64,000 nucleotides of DNA from RH-AL1 sp965198715 (GTDB taxonomy: Bacteria > Pseudomonadota > Alphaproteobacteria > Rhizobiales > Beijerinckiaceae): NCBI GenBank assembly GCA_965198715.1, contig CBDAPV010000002.1, positions 682,001 to 746,000 on the forward strand. The letters are read 5' to 3'. The notes under the pieces are model-generated. The model was not told where the DNA came from. It was given only the letters and a program-made list of their open reading frames with translations, and did no database searches. Of the stretch, positions 55,376-64,000 are shown one piece after another (within the stretch, counting starts at the first letter, position 1; each line of letters begins with the position of its first letter). Position numbers and translations under genes: made by a program.

Positions 55376-56230
55376 TCAATCTCTGGTCACGGCGGCGCGC
55401 CCGGTGATCATCGAGCGCATGTTGTTGAAGATGCCGGACACCACGACCATCACGAGGTGCAGCGCGAGGAACGCCGCCAGCGTCCACGCCATCAGGAAGT
55501 GGATGGTGCGCGCGCTCTGCCGGCCGCCGAAAAGCGTCTGCAGCCACGGCAGCGCGGCATCGACGCGCGGCGACATCTCCAGTCCCGCCAGCACCAGCAC
55601 GGGGAGTACGACGAAAAGGATCCCCGCGTAGGCGAGTTTCTGCAGGATGTTGTACTGCGGCGCGTCGGCCCCGTGCGAGAACCTGAGCTTCAGGTGCATG
55701 AGGATGTCGTGCGGGATGTTGCCGAACTCGCGCAGGCGCGGGATCAGGTCGTGCACAAAGTGCCCGCTGATCAGGCCGTAGGCGACATAGACGAGTCCGT
55801 TGATTGCTAGGATCCAGGCGAACAGGAAGTGCCAGCGCCGACCGGTGGCGAGATCTTGCGTGGCCGGGAGTGTGAGCCAGCTCGGCATGCCGCGCGCCTG
55901 CAGGCCGTCGGCGGTGTTGGAGACGCCGAGCACGCCCGTGGTGTCGAAGGTGTGGCCGAAGACCTGGGTGATGCCCTTGTTGCCGTCGTTGTCGATGTTG
56001 AGGATCAGCCGGTTGGGCCCGGTGTCCTGAGGATCGAACTGGGTGAAGTTGCCGAAATTCAAGCTTGGATGCGCGTTGAAGATCTGCATGCCGCTCATGA
56101 ACAGGACGACGAGCGCAACGGCCCAGACCCAGTGCGTGAGCCTGACCCAGATGCTGTGACGGTGGACGAGCCTACGCCCCGGCGGCAGCGCGTCGATCAC
56201 GCCAGCCCTGTCGGCCATCTGATCGGTCAT
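55376..56230 (-). CDS. Cytochrome b561-type membrane protein (partner of the molybdoenzyme)
   Basis: A 284-residue protein with about four TMs and His pairs suited to two haem groups. The segments are HSIWVRLTHWVWAVALVVLFMSGMQIF, WHFLFAWILAINGLVYVAYGLISGHFV, KLAYAGILFVVLPVLVLAGLEM and TIHFLMAWTLAAFLALHLVMVVVSG. ATG 56230 follows CGGAGGACG. It lies 18 bases upstream of the molybdoenzyme gene on the same strand. Such pairs move electrons between a periplasmic molybdoenzyme and the quinone pool. Confidence 0.87.
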   Translation of the reverse strand: MTDQMADRAGVIDALPPGRRLVHRHSIWVRLTHWVWAVALVVLFMSGMQIFNAHPSLNFGNFTQFDPQDTGPNRLILNIDNDGNKGITQVFGHTFDTTGVLGVSNTADGLQARGMPSWLTLPATQDLATGRRWHFLFAWILAINGLVYVAYGLISGHFVHDLIPRLREFGNIPHDILMHLKLRFSHGADAPQYNILQKLAYAGILFVVLPVLVLAGLEMSPRVDAALPWLQTLFGGRQSARTIHFLMAWTLAAFLALHLVMVVVSGIFNNMRSMITGRAAVTRD

Positions 56231-56376
56231 GGTTGCATCGTCCTCCGCGCCGTTTCGGCGTCCGCCTGACATCGTCTTCGATCGATGTGGTGTACGACCA
56301 TGTCGCGCCCCCGACCATGTTGCTTTCGGTCTCACCGCTCACTTAGATCACCAGCGCTGTTCAGGATCCGCTCGCG

Positions 56377-59025
56377 ATGCGTCTGCTTCCGGCCCTTGTT
56401 GTCCTGTTCGCCCTCAACGGGCTTTCGGTTACGACTGCTCTCGCGCAAGACTGGCCGCGCGACAAGCCGACACAACCGCCTTCCGCCGCTCAACTCGCAT
56501 CGCCGAAGGCGGACCAAGCTGAAGCGCAGAAGACAAATCAGCCGGGCACGCCGAAGGCAAGCCAAGCCGACACACCGAAGGCGGGCCAAGCCGACAACGG
56601 CTCGACCTTGCCGCAGCCCAAGCCCGCCTCGGGCGAGGCACCGGCTGCGCCCCAAGATAAGGCGGCTCAGGACAAGGCGGCTCAGAACAGAGGCGAGAAG
56701 CGGTTTGCCTTCGTCATCGGCAACGAGAGCTACGCCGCCGGCGCCCTGCCCACCGCCGCCAACGATGCCGGGCTCATGGCGCAAACGCTGCAAGCTGCCG
56801 GCTTCGATGTCGTCGGCGCCCGCGACCTCGATGCCGATACCTTGCGGCGATCCTACGCCGACTTCCTGAAGCGCGTGACCGATGCCGGCCCCGACGCCGT
56901 CGCCTTTGTTTACATGTCGGGCTACGGCGTCCAGTACGGCAACGACAACTATTACGTGCCGATCGGCGCAAACGTTTCGCGCGACGCCGATATTCCGATC
57001 GAGACGATCCGTCTCAGCGACCTTACCGGGCCGCTCGTCGCCTTGAACCTCAAGGCGCGCTTCATGGTCTTCGATGCCGCCTATCAGTTGCCTTTCAGGG
57101 TCATTGGTACCCCTTTGGCTGGCGGCTTCAACCTTCAGGAGGCGACGCCCGGATTGCTCGTCGCCTACAACGCCGCGCCCGGCACGGTGGCGCCCGTCGG
57201 CAAGGGAAATTACGGCGTCTTCGCGCAGTCGCTCGCGGCCGAACTGCGCGACGGCGGCCTGACGCCCGACGAAGTCTTCGACCGCGTGCGCCTGCGCGTG
57301 AACGAGGAGACCAAAGGGTCCGAGATTCCCTGGGACGTGTCCAAGATCGACGCCGATTTCCGCTTCTTCGTGCGCAAGCAGGGCGCGCCGCCGCCGGCCG
57401 CCATAGGCGAGCAGGTCGCCGCGCTCACTACCAAGCCTATCGGCGAGCTGCCGGTCAAAGAGGCTTACACAGCCGCCGTTGCTCGAGATTCCTACGAGTC
57501 CTACCAGAGCTTCGTGACGAGCTACGGCAAGGATCCTCTCGCCAAGCGCGCGCGCGTCCTGCTCGCCGCCCGGCGCGAGGCGCTGACGTGGCGCCGCAGC
57601 ATCGCGGTCGATACGCCGCCGGCCTACTGGTCCTATGTCGGGCGCTACCCGCACGGGCCGCACGCAACGGCGGCCAAGCTCCGCCTCGCCGCGCTTACGG
57701 CGCCGCCGGCGCCTCCGGTGGACTTCCAGGCGATCCCCTTCGACGTGCCGCCGCCGCCGCCCGACGAGCTGCCTTTCGTGGATCAGCCGGTGATCGATTT
57801 CGTCGAGCCTGGCTACGGTTTGCCGCCGCTGCCGCCGCCGCCTAATTATTGGCTGCCGCCGTTGCAGGCCGGCTTCCTCGATCTGCCGCCGCCGCCGGCG
57901 CCGGAGGGCCTTTTCTTCCTTCCCGTGCCGGCCTTTGTGCCGCTGCCGGTCTACTATGACCCGCCGCCGTTCGTGGTGTACCCGTTCGACAATTACTTCT
58001 ACGGCGGTTTCGAAGGCGGTGGTTTCGGCGGCTATGGCGGCGGCGGCGACGTCTTCATCAATAACAACCGCGTGGTGAACAACATCCACGAAGCTTTCCC
58101 CGGAGGTGGTCCGCGCGGCTTCGGCCGGACTGGCACGGCCGCAGCCGGGGGGGGTGCGGCCGCTGGCGCGGCGGCGGTGGGGCTACCGGCGGCGGCGCGA
58201 GCTAGGGTAGGTGCTCTCGAGCGGCGCGGCATCACCACGCCAGCGCAACTCAATGCGGCGCGCGGGCAGGGCGATCTGCGCGGCACCGGTGCGGGCGCGC
58301 GCAAAGCCCTGCCGGGGCAGCGCGCCGGCGAAGCCGGGCGTGCCCGTGCAGCTGCCGCTCGTCCGGGTGAGGCGGCTCGCACGGGCGCCGCTGCCGGTGG
58401 CCAAGGCGGCAAAACGGGCGCCGGCGCGACGAGGAGCAGTGCGGGCCACGGCGCGGCAGCGCGGCAAACCACCCGCCAAGCGGCGCGGCAACCTTCGCGC
58501 GGTCGCGATACTGCCGGTCGTCAGCAGCAGCGTGCCACGGGGCGGCAGGCACAACGCGGTCGCGTCGCAGCAGGAGCCGGCCACGGTAGGCGCGCCGCCG
58601 AGCGAGCCGGAGGCCGCCGGGGTCTTGCCGCCGGGAGCGGTCGGGCCGGGCGTAGCCGAGGTGCGCAACGCACGCAGGGCTTCGGCAGCGGCCGTGCCGC
58701 CAGAGGCTTCGGCGGCGGTCGTGCTCAAGGGTTCGGCGGCGGCAGGCCGACGCAGAACCTCGGCGGTGGCCGGCAGCAGGGCATCGTTGGCGGTGGTCGG
58801 CCGCAAGGCTTCGGCGGCGCCGGCGCGGGTGGCGTGCGCCCCGGTGGTGGCGGGTTCGGCGTTGGTCGTCCCGGAGGCTTCGGCGGTGGCGGGTTCGGCG
58901 GTGGTCGTCCTGGTGGCGGCGGGTTTGGCGGTGGTCGCCCAGGTGGGTTCGGCGGCGGTGGCCGGCCCGGCGGCGGTAGGTTTGGGGGCGGCTTCCATGG
59001 TGGTGGAGGCGGCTTCCACCGTTGA
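56377..59025 (+). CDS. Caspase-fold protein with both catalytic residues replaced and a Gly/Arg-rich tail
   Basis: An 882-residue exported protein. A signal peptide (LPALVVLFALNGLSVTTALAQ) is followed by a repetitive Lys/Gln/Ala/Pro linker at 40-105, then a p20-like caspase domain (RFAFVIGNESYAAGALPTAANDAGLMAQTLQAAGFDVV). Where active relatives have SGHG and DAC, this protein has SGYG with Tyr183 and DAAY with Ala235, so it cannot be a cysteine protease. A Pro-rich stretch (430-560) with FYGGFEGGGFGGYGGGG follows. A long Ala/Arg then Gly/Phe/Arg repeat region (600-882) completes it. It ends 2 bases before the convergent dnaE2 stop. Confidence 0.82.
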   Translation: MRLLPALVVLFALNGLSVTTALAQDWPRDKPTQPPSAAQLASPKADQAEAQKTNQPGTPKASQADTPKAGQADNGSTLPQPKPASGEAPAAPQDKAAQDKAAQNRGEKRFAFVIGNESYAAGALPTAANDAGLMAQTLQAAGFDVVGARDLDADTLRRSYADFLKRVTDAGPDAVAFVYMSGYGVQYGNDNYYVPIGANVSRDADIPIETIRLSDLTGPLVALNLKARFMVFDAAYQLPFRVIGTPLAGGFNLQEATPGLLVAYNAAPGTVAPVGKGNYGVFAQSLAAELRDGGLTPDEVFDRVRLRVNEETKGSEIPWDVSKIDADFRFFVRKQGAPPPAAIGEQVAALTTKPIGELPVKEAYTAAVARDSYESYQSFVTSYGKDPLAKRARVLLAARREALTWRRSIAVDTPPAYWSYVGRYPHGPHATAAKLRLAALTAPPAPPVDFQAIPFDVPPPPPDELPFVDQPVIDFVEPGYGLPPLPPPPNYWLPPLQAGFLDLPPPPAPEGLFFLPVPAFVPLPVYYDPPPFVVYPFDNYFYGGFEGGGFGGYGGGGDVFINNNRVVNNIHEAFPGGGPRGFGRTGTAAAGGGAAAGAAAVGLPAAARARVGALERRGITTPAQLNAARGQGDLRGTGAGARKALPGQRAGEAGRARAAAARPGEAARTGAAAGGQGGKTGAGATRSSAGHGAAARQTTRQAARQPSRGRDTAGRQQQRATGRQAQRGRVAAGAGHGRRAAERAGGRRGLAAGSGRAGRSRGAQRTQGFGSGRAARGFGGGRAQGFGGGRPTQNLGGGRQQGIVGGGRPQGFGGAGAGGVRPGGGGFGVGRPGGFGGGGFGGGRPGGGGFGGGRPGGFGGGGRPGGGRFGGGFHGGGGGFHR

Positions 59026-59027
59026 GG

Positions 59028-62000
59028 CTATTGGAAGTTGCGTCCTTTCGGCAGCATCTGCCGCAAGGACGCGGGCTCCCCCGCCTGCGGCGGCAAAATG
59101 GCGAAAAGCCCCGGCGTGTCCGGCTCCGGCTCGCAGCGCCTCGTGCGTGGCGGCAGCAAGGGGCGCTTGACGTGGTCGGCGCGCGCCAGCGCCGACACGT
59201 CAGCCCCCGCACTCGAGAGAAGCGACAGCAGCCGCGTCACGTCCTCGGCCTTCTCGGCGACCACGTGCGTGATCTCGCCCTCTCGCTGCAGCCGGCCTGT
59301 CACGCGGATGAAGCGTGCCCCGATGACGACCGGGCGCAGCAGCTCAAACACCTTGGGCCAGACGATGATGTTGGCGATGCCGGTCTCGTCCTCCAGCGTG
59401 AGGAAGATCGTGCCCTTGGCCGAGCCCGGGCGCTGGCGCACCAGCACCAAGCCGGCGACCGTGACGCGACGATCGTTGGGATGGGTGGCGAGCGCCTCCG
59501 CTTTGAGAGCGTCGCCGAGCCGCTCGCGGACGAAGGCGACGGGATGCGCCTTTAGGCTCAAGGTCAGGTGCCGATAGTCTTCCACCACTTGCTGCCCCAG
59601 CGGCATTGGCGGCAGCTTGGCCTGGGGCTCGATCTCTGCGAGGCCGAGCGCACGCAGGAGCGGCAGGTCGTCCTTGTCGCCGGCGCGGTTCAGCCCGCGC
59701 ACGATCCACAGCGCTTCGCGTCGGTCGAGCCCGAGCGAGCGGAACGCGTCCGCCTCGGCCAGCCGCTCCAGCACCGCCGGAGTCAGCTCGGCCCTGAGCC
59801 ACAGGTCGCGTACCGAGTCGTAGCCGGTGCCGCGCCGCGCGACGAGACGGCGCATGTTGCCCTCGCCAAGACCCTTCACCTGGCGGAACCCCAGCCGAAT
59901 CGCGTGATCGCCGCGAATGGCCTGCGCGCGGTCGGCATGGCGGGGGTGGATGGTGGAGCGAAGATCCCCCTCCTCGCGAAACAGCGTGCAGTCCCAGTCC
60001 GACAGGTTGATGTCGACCTCGGCCACCGCGACGCCGTGCTCGCGGGCGTCGCGGACGATCTGAGCCGGAGCGTAGAACCCCATCGGCTGGGCGTTGAGGA
60101 GCGCGCAGGCGAAAACGTCGGGGTAGCGGCATTTCACCCAGCACGAGGCATAGACGAGCAGGGCGAACGAGGCGGCGTGGCTCTCGGGGAAACCGTAGGT
60201 GCCGAAACCCTCGATCTGCTTGAAGCAGCGTTCGGCGAAATCGGCGGGGTAGCCACGCGCGACCATGCCGTGGACCATCTTGTCGTAGAAGGTCGAGATC
60301 GTGCCGACGCGCTTGAAGGTGGCCATCGCCCGGCGCAGCTGGTCGGCTTGGCCCGGCGTGAAACCGGCGGCGACGATGGCGATGCGCATCGCCTGCTCCT
60401 GGAACAGCGGTATGCCAAGCGTCTTGCCGAGCACCGCCTCGAGCTCGGGCGAGGGATAGGTGACGACCTCCTTGCCGACGCGGCGGCGCAGGTAGGGATG
60501 GACCATGTCGCCCTGTATGGGACCCGGCCGCACGATCGCCACCTCGATGACGAGGTCATAGAAGGTCGCAGGCTTTAGCCGCGGCAGCATCGACATCTGA
60601 GCGCGGCTCTCGATCTGGAAGACGCCGAGCGTGTCGGCCTTCTGGATCATGGCGTAGACTTGCGGGTCCTCCTGCGAAATCGACGCCAGCGTCTCGGTGA
60701 CGCCATAGTGTTTCTCGAGCAGGTCGAAGCCGCCGCGCAGGCACGACAGCATGCCGAGCGCGAGCACGTCGATCTTGAGGATGCCGAGGGCATCGAGGTC
60801 GTCCTTGTCCCATTCGATGGTGGTGCGCTCGGGCATCGAGGCGTTGGCGATCGGCACCACCTCGTCGAGCCGCGATCGGGTGATGACGAAGCCGCCGGTG
60901 TGTTGTGAGAGGTGGCGCGGGAAGCCGGATAATTCACGCGAGAGGGCGAGCACGCGGGCGAGACCGGGCTCGCTCGGGTCCATGCCGGCGCGGGTGGCGC
61001 CGGTGTCGTCAACCGCCGCCTCGCCCCAGCCCCAGATCGTGCCCGAGAGCATGCCGATGGCATCCTCGGAAAGGCCGAACACCTTGCCAACCTCGCGCAC
61101 CGCCGAGCGGGCGCGGTAGGTCACGACCGTTGCGGTCAGCGCGGCATGGGCACGACCGTAATGATCGTAGATATACTGCATCACCTCTTCGCGCCGCTCA
61201 TGCTCGAAGTCTACGTCGATGTCGGGCGGCTCCTTCCGGTCGAGCGAAATGAAGCGCTCGAAGAGCAGGTCGTGCAGCGCGGGATCGACCTCGGTGATGC
61301 CGAGGCAGAAGCACAGCGTCGAGTTCGCCGCCGATCCCCGGCCCTGGCACAGGATGCCACGATAGCGGGCGAAGCGCACGACGTCGTGAACCGTGAGAAA
61401 GTAGGGCGCGTAATCCATCTGGCGGACGAGATCGAGCTCGTGGGCGATGGCCCTGGTGACGTGCTCGGGCACGCCGTCGGGGTAGGTACTCGGCGGGTAA
61501 CGCCGCAGCGCGCCCTCGGCGGCGAAGGCTGCGAGCGCCTCCTGCGGGGTGGCAAATCCTTCGCGCAGCTCCTCGGGATAGTCGTTGCCGAGCTCGTCGA
61601 GAGAGAAGGCGAGGCCGTCGGCGAAGCGCAGGGTCTCGGCCACCGCCTCCGGCGCCTCGGCGAACAGCCGGCGCATCTCGGTCGCCGGCTTCAGGTGGCG
61701 CTCGGCGTTCTGCGCGAGCTTGCGCCCGGCCGCCTCGAGCGTCAGGCCGTGACGGATGCAGGTGACGACGTCGAGCAGCGGGGTCCGCGCGGGATCGTGC
61801 ATGGCGACATCGTTGGTGGCGAGCATCGGCACGCCGAGCCGATCGGCGAGCTGGCGACGGCGGAGCAGGTCGCTGCGCGGGCTACGACCGTAGCCCAAGA
61901 TTGCGCCGATCCACAGCCGGCCGCAGCAGGCAATGGCGAGGCGGGCGAGGGGATCCTCGCCCGTGGCGCGTGGCGCGACGGAGGACCGCCGCTGGCGGTG

Positions 62001-62543
62001 GCCGCCACCTCGGCCTTCGTCGTCGGAAACTCTCCCGGCGACATCACTTCCTCCCAACGCGCCCGACTCGTCCCACTCTGGAAAATGTCGCCTCGCCAGA
62101 CGCGCCTCGACGTCGGGTTCGAAGGTCGAGGCGGGCAGCGCGACGAGCTGCAGCCCGTCCTGCCAAGCCAACAGATCCTCCAGCACTAGGCTGCAGGTGC
62201 CCTTTTGCGCGCGGATGTTGCCGACGGTCAGCAGCCGGCACAGCCGCCCCCAGGCGGCGCGGTCCTTGGGGTAGGCGAGGATGTCGGGGGTGCCATCGCA
62301 GAACACGAGACGGCTGCCGGGCAACACGCGCAGGTAATTCGCCGCCGCCTTGTTGTAGCGCAGAAAAAGGTGCGCGCGCACGACGCCTGCGAGCGAGTTG
62401 CGGTCGGCGATACCGATCGCGTCGAGGCCCAGCGTGATAGCCTGGGCGACGAGCTCCTCGGGATGCGAGGCGCCGCGCAGGAAAGAGAAGTTGGTGGTGA
62501 CCGCGAGCTCGGCGAACCCGTCAGGGTCGGCGTAGCGGATCAT
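59028..62543 (-). CDS. dnaE2: Error-prone DNA polymerase DnaE2 (ImuC)
   Basis: C-family polymerase used in SOS mutagenesis. The 1171-residue product begins with a PHP domain (FAELAVTTNFSFLRGASHPEELV). The polymerase palm carries PPDIDVDFEHERREEVMQYIYDHYGRAH, and FGTYGFPESHAASFALLVYASCW and the OB region near the C-terminus (VTVAGLVLVRQRPGSAKGTIFLTLEDETG) are typical. It is longer than the usual 1040-1090 residues because of an Arg/Gly-rich insert near residues 150-198. imuA and imuB are not adjacent; recA lies directly upstream. Confidence 0.95.
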   Translation of the reverse strand: MIRYADPDGFAELAVTTNFSFLRGASHPEELVAQAITLGLDAIGIADRNSLAGVVRAHLFLRYNKAAANYLRVLPGSRLVFCDGTPDILAYPKDRAAWGRLCRLLTVGNIRAQKGTCSLVLEDLLAWQDGLQLVALPASTFEPDVEARLARRHFPEWDESGALGGSDVAGRVSDDEGRGGGHRQRRSSVAPRATGEDPLARLAIACCGRLWIGAILGYGRSPRSDLLRRRQLADRLGVPMLATNDVAMHDPARTPLLDVVTCIRHGLTLEAAGRKLAQNAERHLKPATEMRRLFAEAPEAVAETLRFADGLAFSLDELGNDYPEELREGFATPQEALAAFAAEGALRRYPPSTYPDGVPEHVTRAIAHELDLVRQMDYAPYFLTVHDVVRFARYRGILCQGRGSAANSTLCFCLGITEVDPALHDLLFERFISLDRKEPPDIDVDFEHERREEVMQYIYDHYGRAHAALTATVVTYRARSAVREVGKVFGLSEDAIGMLSGTIWGWGEAAVDDTGATRAGMDPSEPGLARVLALSRELSGFPRHLSQHTGGFVITRSRLDEVVPIANASMPERTTIEWDKDDLDALGILKIDVLALGMLSCLRGGFDLLEKHYGVTETLASISQEDPQVYAMIQKADTLGVFQIESRAQMSMLPRLKPATFYDLVIEVAIVRPGPIQGDMVHPYLRRRVGKEVVTYPSPELEAVLGKTLGIPLFQEQAMRIAIVAAGFTPGQADQLRRAMATFKRVGTISTFYDKMVHGMVARGYPADFAERCFKQIEGFGTYGFPESHAASFALLVYASCWVKCRYPDVFACALLNAQPMGFYAPAQIVRDAREHGVAVAEVDINLSDWDCTLFREEGDLRSTIHPRHADRAQAIRGDHAIRLGFRQVKGLGEGNMRRLVARRGTGYDSVRDLWLRAELTPAVLERLAEADAFRSLGLDRREALWIVRGLNRAGDKDDLPLLRALGLAEIEPQAKLPPMPLGQQVVEDYRHLTLSLKAHPVAFVRERLGDALKAEALATHPNDRRVTVAGLVLVRQRPGSAKGTIFLTLEDETGIANIIVWPKVFELLRPVVIGARFIRVTGRLQREGEITHVVAEKAEDVTRLLSLLSSAGADVSALARADHVKRPLLPPRTRRCEPEPDTPGLFAILPPQAGEPASLRQMLPKGRNFQ

Positions 62544-62606
62544 CGCGAAAATCCTGCGCTACCCACAAACCTGCATCATCTGCGTCATGCCAGTGCGAGG
62601 CGAAAG

Positions 62607-63686
62607 CTACGCCTCCTCGGCCTCATCGGACTCTGCGTCGGTCTGGTCAAGGATCCGTTCGGCGACGAGGCCCGAGTTCTCGCGGATCGCCTTCTCGATC
62701 CGGTCCGCCGTTGCCGGGTTGGCCTTGAGAAAGGCCTTGGCGTTCTCACGGCCCTGGCCGAGACGTTGGCTGTCGTAGGAGAACCACGCGCCCGACTTCT
62801 CGACCACCCCCGCCTTGACGCCGAGGTCGACGAGCTCACCTACTTTCGACACGCCCTCGCCGTACATGATGTCGAATTCGACTTGCTTGAACGGCGGCGC
62901 CACCTTGTTCTTGACGACCTTGACGCGGGTCTGGTTGCCCACGACCTCCTCGCGGTCCTTGATCGAACCGATGCGACGGATGTCGAGGCGGACGGAGGCG
63001 TAGAACTTCAAGGCGTTGCCGCCGGTCGTGGTCTCGGGCGAGCCATACATCACGCCGATTTTCATGCGGATCTGATTGATGAAGATGACCATGGTCTGCG
63101 AACGCGAGATCGAGGCGGTGAGCTTGCGCAAGGCCTGGCTCATCAGCCTGGCCTGGAGGCCCGGCTGGTTGTCGCCCATCTCGCCGTCGATCTCCGCTCG
63201 CGGTGTCAAGGCTGCCACCGAGTCGATAACGAGGACGTCGATGGCGCCCGAGCGCACGAGGGTGTCGGTGATCTCCAGTGCCTGCTCGCCCGTATCGGGC
63301 TGCGAGATCAGCAGGTCTTCGAGGTTGACGCCGAGCTTGCGGGCGTAGACCGGATCGAGGGCGTGCTCGGCATCGACGAAAGCGCAGACGCCGCCTTTCT
63401 TCTGCGCCTCGGCGATGACGTGCAGCGTCAGCGTCGTCTTGCCCGAGGATTCTGGCCCATAGATCTCGATCACGCGGCCCTTGGGCAGGCCGCCGACGCC
63501 GAGCGCGATGTCGAGCCCCAGCGAGCCGGTCGGGATCGTCTCGATCTCCATCGCCTGCTGGTTCTTGCCCAGCCGCATGATCGAGCCCTTGCCGAAGCTC
63601 CGCTCGATCTGGGACAGCGCGGCGTCGAGCGCCTTGGTCTTGTCCACGCTAGTTCCTTCCACGACGCGAAGATTGGCTTGAGACAT
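62607..63686 (-). CDS. recA: Recombinase RecA
   Basis: A 359-residue strand-exchange ATPase and LexA coprotease. Walker A is GPESSGKTTL, Walker B LVIDSVAAL, the L2 region and GGNALKFYASVRLDIRR are normal, and the acidic C-terminus DQTDAESDEAEEA is typical. The start is ATG 63686 behind AAGGA. The frame is open further up, without conserved sequence. An SOS box lies upstream. dnaE2 follows 63 bases downstream on the same strand. Confidence 0.98.
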   Translation of the reverse strand: MSQANLRVVEGTSVDKTKALDAALSQIERSFGKGSIMRLGKNQQAMEIETIPTGSLGLDIALGVGGLPKGRVIEIYGPESSGKTTLTLHVIAEAQKKGGVCAFVDAEHALDPVYARKLGVNLEDLLISQPDTGEQALEITDTLVRSGAIDVLVIDSVAALTPRAEIDGEMGDNQPGLQARLMSQALRKLTASISRSQTMVIFINQIRMKIGVMYGSPETTTGGNALKFYASVRLDIRRIGSIKDREEVVGNQTRVKVVKNKVAPPFKQVEFDIMYGEGVSKVGELVDLGVKAGVVEKSGAWFSYDSQRLGQGRENAKAFLKANPATADRIEKAIRENSGLVAERILDQTDAESDEAEEA

Positions 63687-63749
63687 CGCTTTCGATCCTT
63701 CTGGCACGCGGCGGGAGGGGCAGGCAAACGGAGTTGGTTGGAAGCGAAT

Positions 63750-63764
63750 GTACTCTATTTGTTC
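63750..63764 (-). promoter_or_regulatory. Probable LexA (SOS) box of recA
   Basis: The plus strand reads GTAC-TCTATTT-GTTC. The alphaproteobacterial LexA consensus is GTTC-N7-GTTC, so only one base differs. It starts 64 bases upstream of the recA ATG, a usual operator position. Confidence 0.65.
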
Positions 63765-63852
63765 CGGTTGGCAAGCGCCATCGACGCGGAAAATTCTGGC
63801 CTCTCGCGCGTTGGAACGCACTGGTCCGTCGGGCCGACGGAGGGGCGGGCTG

Positions 63853-64000
63853 ATGGAGTGCGGTGTGTCGATCTTCGATACGGTTCTACACATCCCGGCG
63901 GAGCTGCGCCCATTCGTGGCGCCTCGGGCGCTGACGCGCGTGACCCTGCCGCTGACCGCGCGACCAGGCCTCCGCTTTGTTGTGGCCGGAACCGGCGCCG
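63853..64000 (+). CDS. Possible start of a plus-strand gene running off the window
   Basis: ATG 63853 is preceded by GGAGGGGCGGG, a strong ribosome site, and the frame stays open to the window end (about 49 codons) with high GC at third positions. It begins MECGVSIFDTVLHIPAELR. No family can be recognised in so short a stretch. It would be divergent from recA. Confidence 0.3.
   Translation, partial: MECGVSIFDTVLHIPAELRPFVAPRALTRVTLPLTARPGLRFVVAGTGA

Noticed and set aside
58680..59020. Apparent short tandem repeats, CRISPR-like at first glance
   Set aside because: They are in-frame Gly/Phe/Arg codon repeats of the caspase-like protein without spacers of regular length. The same holds for 23620-23790 in the Gly/His-rich gene.

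Overview
The window is a high-GC chromosomal segment from an alphaproteobacterium, most likely of the Hyphomicrobiales (Rhizobiales) type. Supporting signs are the hopanoid cluster in hpn order, a pyruvate dehydrogenase beta subunit with its own lipoyl domain, an MntH/MntR pair, a DUF2336 protein, a Flp pilin, RecA with a GTTC-N7-GTTC-like SOS box, and frequent GTG/TTG starts. Genus cannot be read from the sequence alone.

Layout. 1-6.1 kb: 3' part of valS, an alpha/beta hydrolase whose 5' end is cut by a stop, ilvD, and a Sel1-repeat exported protein. 6.1-10.1 kb: a decaying region with a broken thioesterase, a DUF2336 gene, and an IS701-type remnant sitting at the stop codon of a broken IS5-type transposase. 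10.1-14.8 kb: yraN and rsmI opposite a periplasmic-binding lipoprotein, a lone Flp pilin, rpe and a LysR regulator. 14.8-17.3 kb: a bicupin oxalate-decarboxylase-like gene divergent from the LysR gene, followed by a broken paralogue. 17.7-21.3 kb: mntH/mntR around a clear palindromic operator, then an APC amino-acid permease. 21.4-25.5 kb: TPP riboswitch and thiC, a Gly/His-rich secreted protein, a small membrane protein and a lytic transglycosylase. 25.7-33.3 kb: pdhA-pdhB-(small coiled-coil ORF)-pdhC-lpdA, a DMT/YdcZ protein, a broken HAD gene and lipA. LipA makes the lipoyl groups that PdhB and PdhC carry. 33.6-43.1 kb: SoxC-like sulfite dehydrogenase with a c-type cytochrome, grpE, an LhgO-like oxidase, a Bax-inhibitor-1 protein, a YbbP-like permease, a DUF3108 protein and a ferritin-like protein.

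43.2-53.0 kb: the hopanoid block. hpnC, hpnD and hpnE make squalene, shc cyclises it to hopene, HpnH adds the adenosyl group, HpnG removes adenine, and HpnN is the RND-type exporter. 53.0-56.2 kb: a malonyl-CoA-synthetase relic, a ketopantoate-reductase-like gene, and a second molybdoenzyme with a cytochrome-b partner. 56.4-63.9 kb: a caspase-fold protein that lacks both catalytic residues and has a Gly-rich tail, then dnaE2 and recA in tandem on the minus strand. The last 150 bases may hold the start of another gene.

A recurring theme is gene decay. The broken genes carry nonsense changes of the C-to-T/G-to-A type, frameshifts and internal deletions, all next to intact core genes. No tRNA, rRNA or CRISPR array was seen. 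The least conventional objects are the catalytically substituted caspase-like protein, the small coiled-coil gene inside the pdh operon, the bicupin with an altered second metal site, and the recA-dnaE2 tandem without imuA/imuB.
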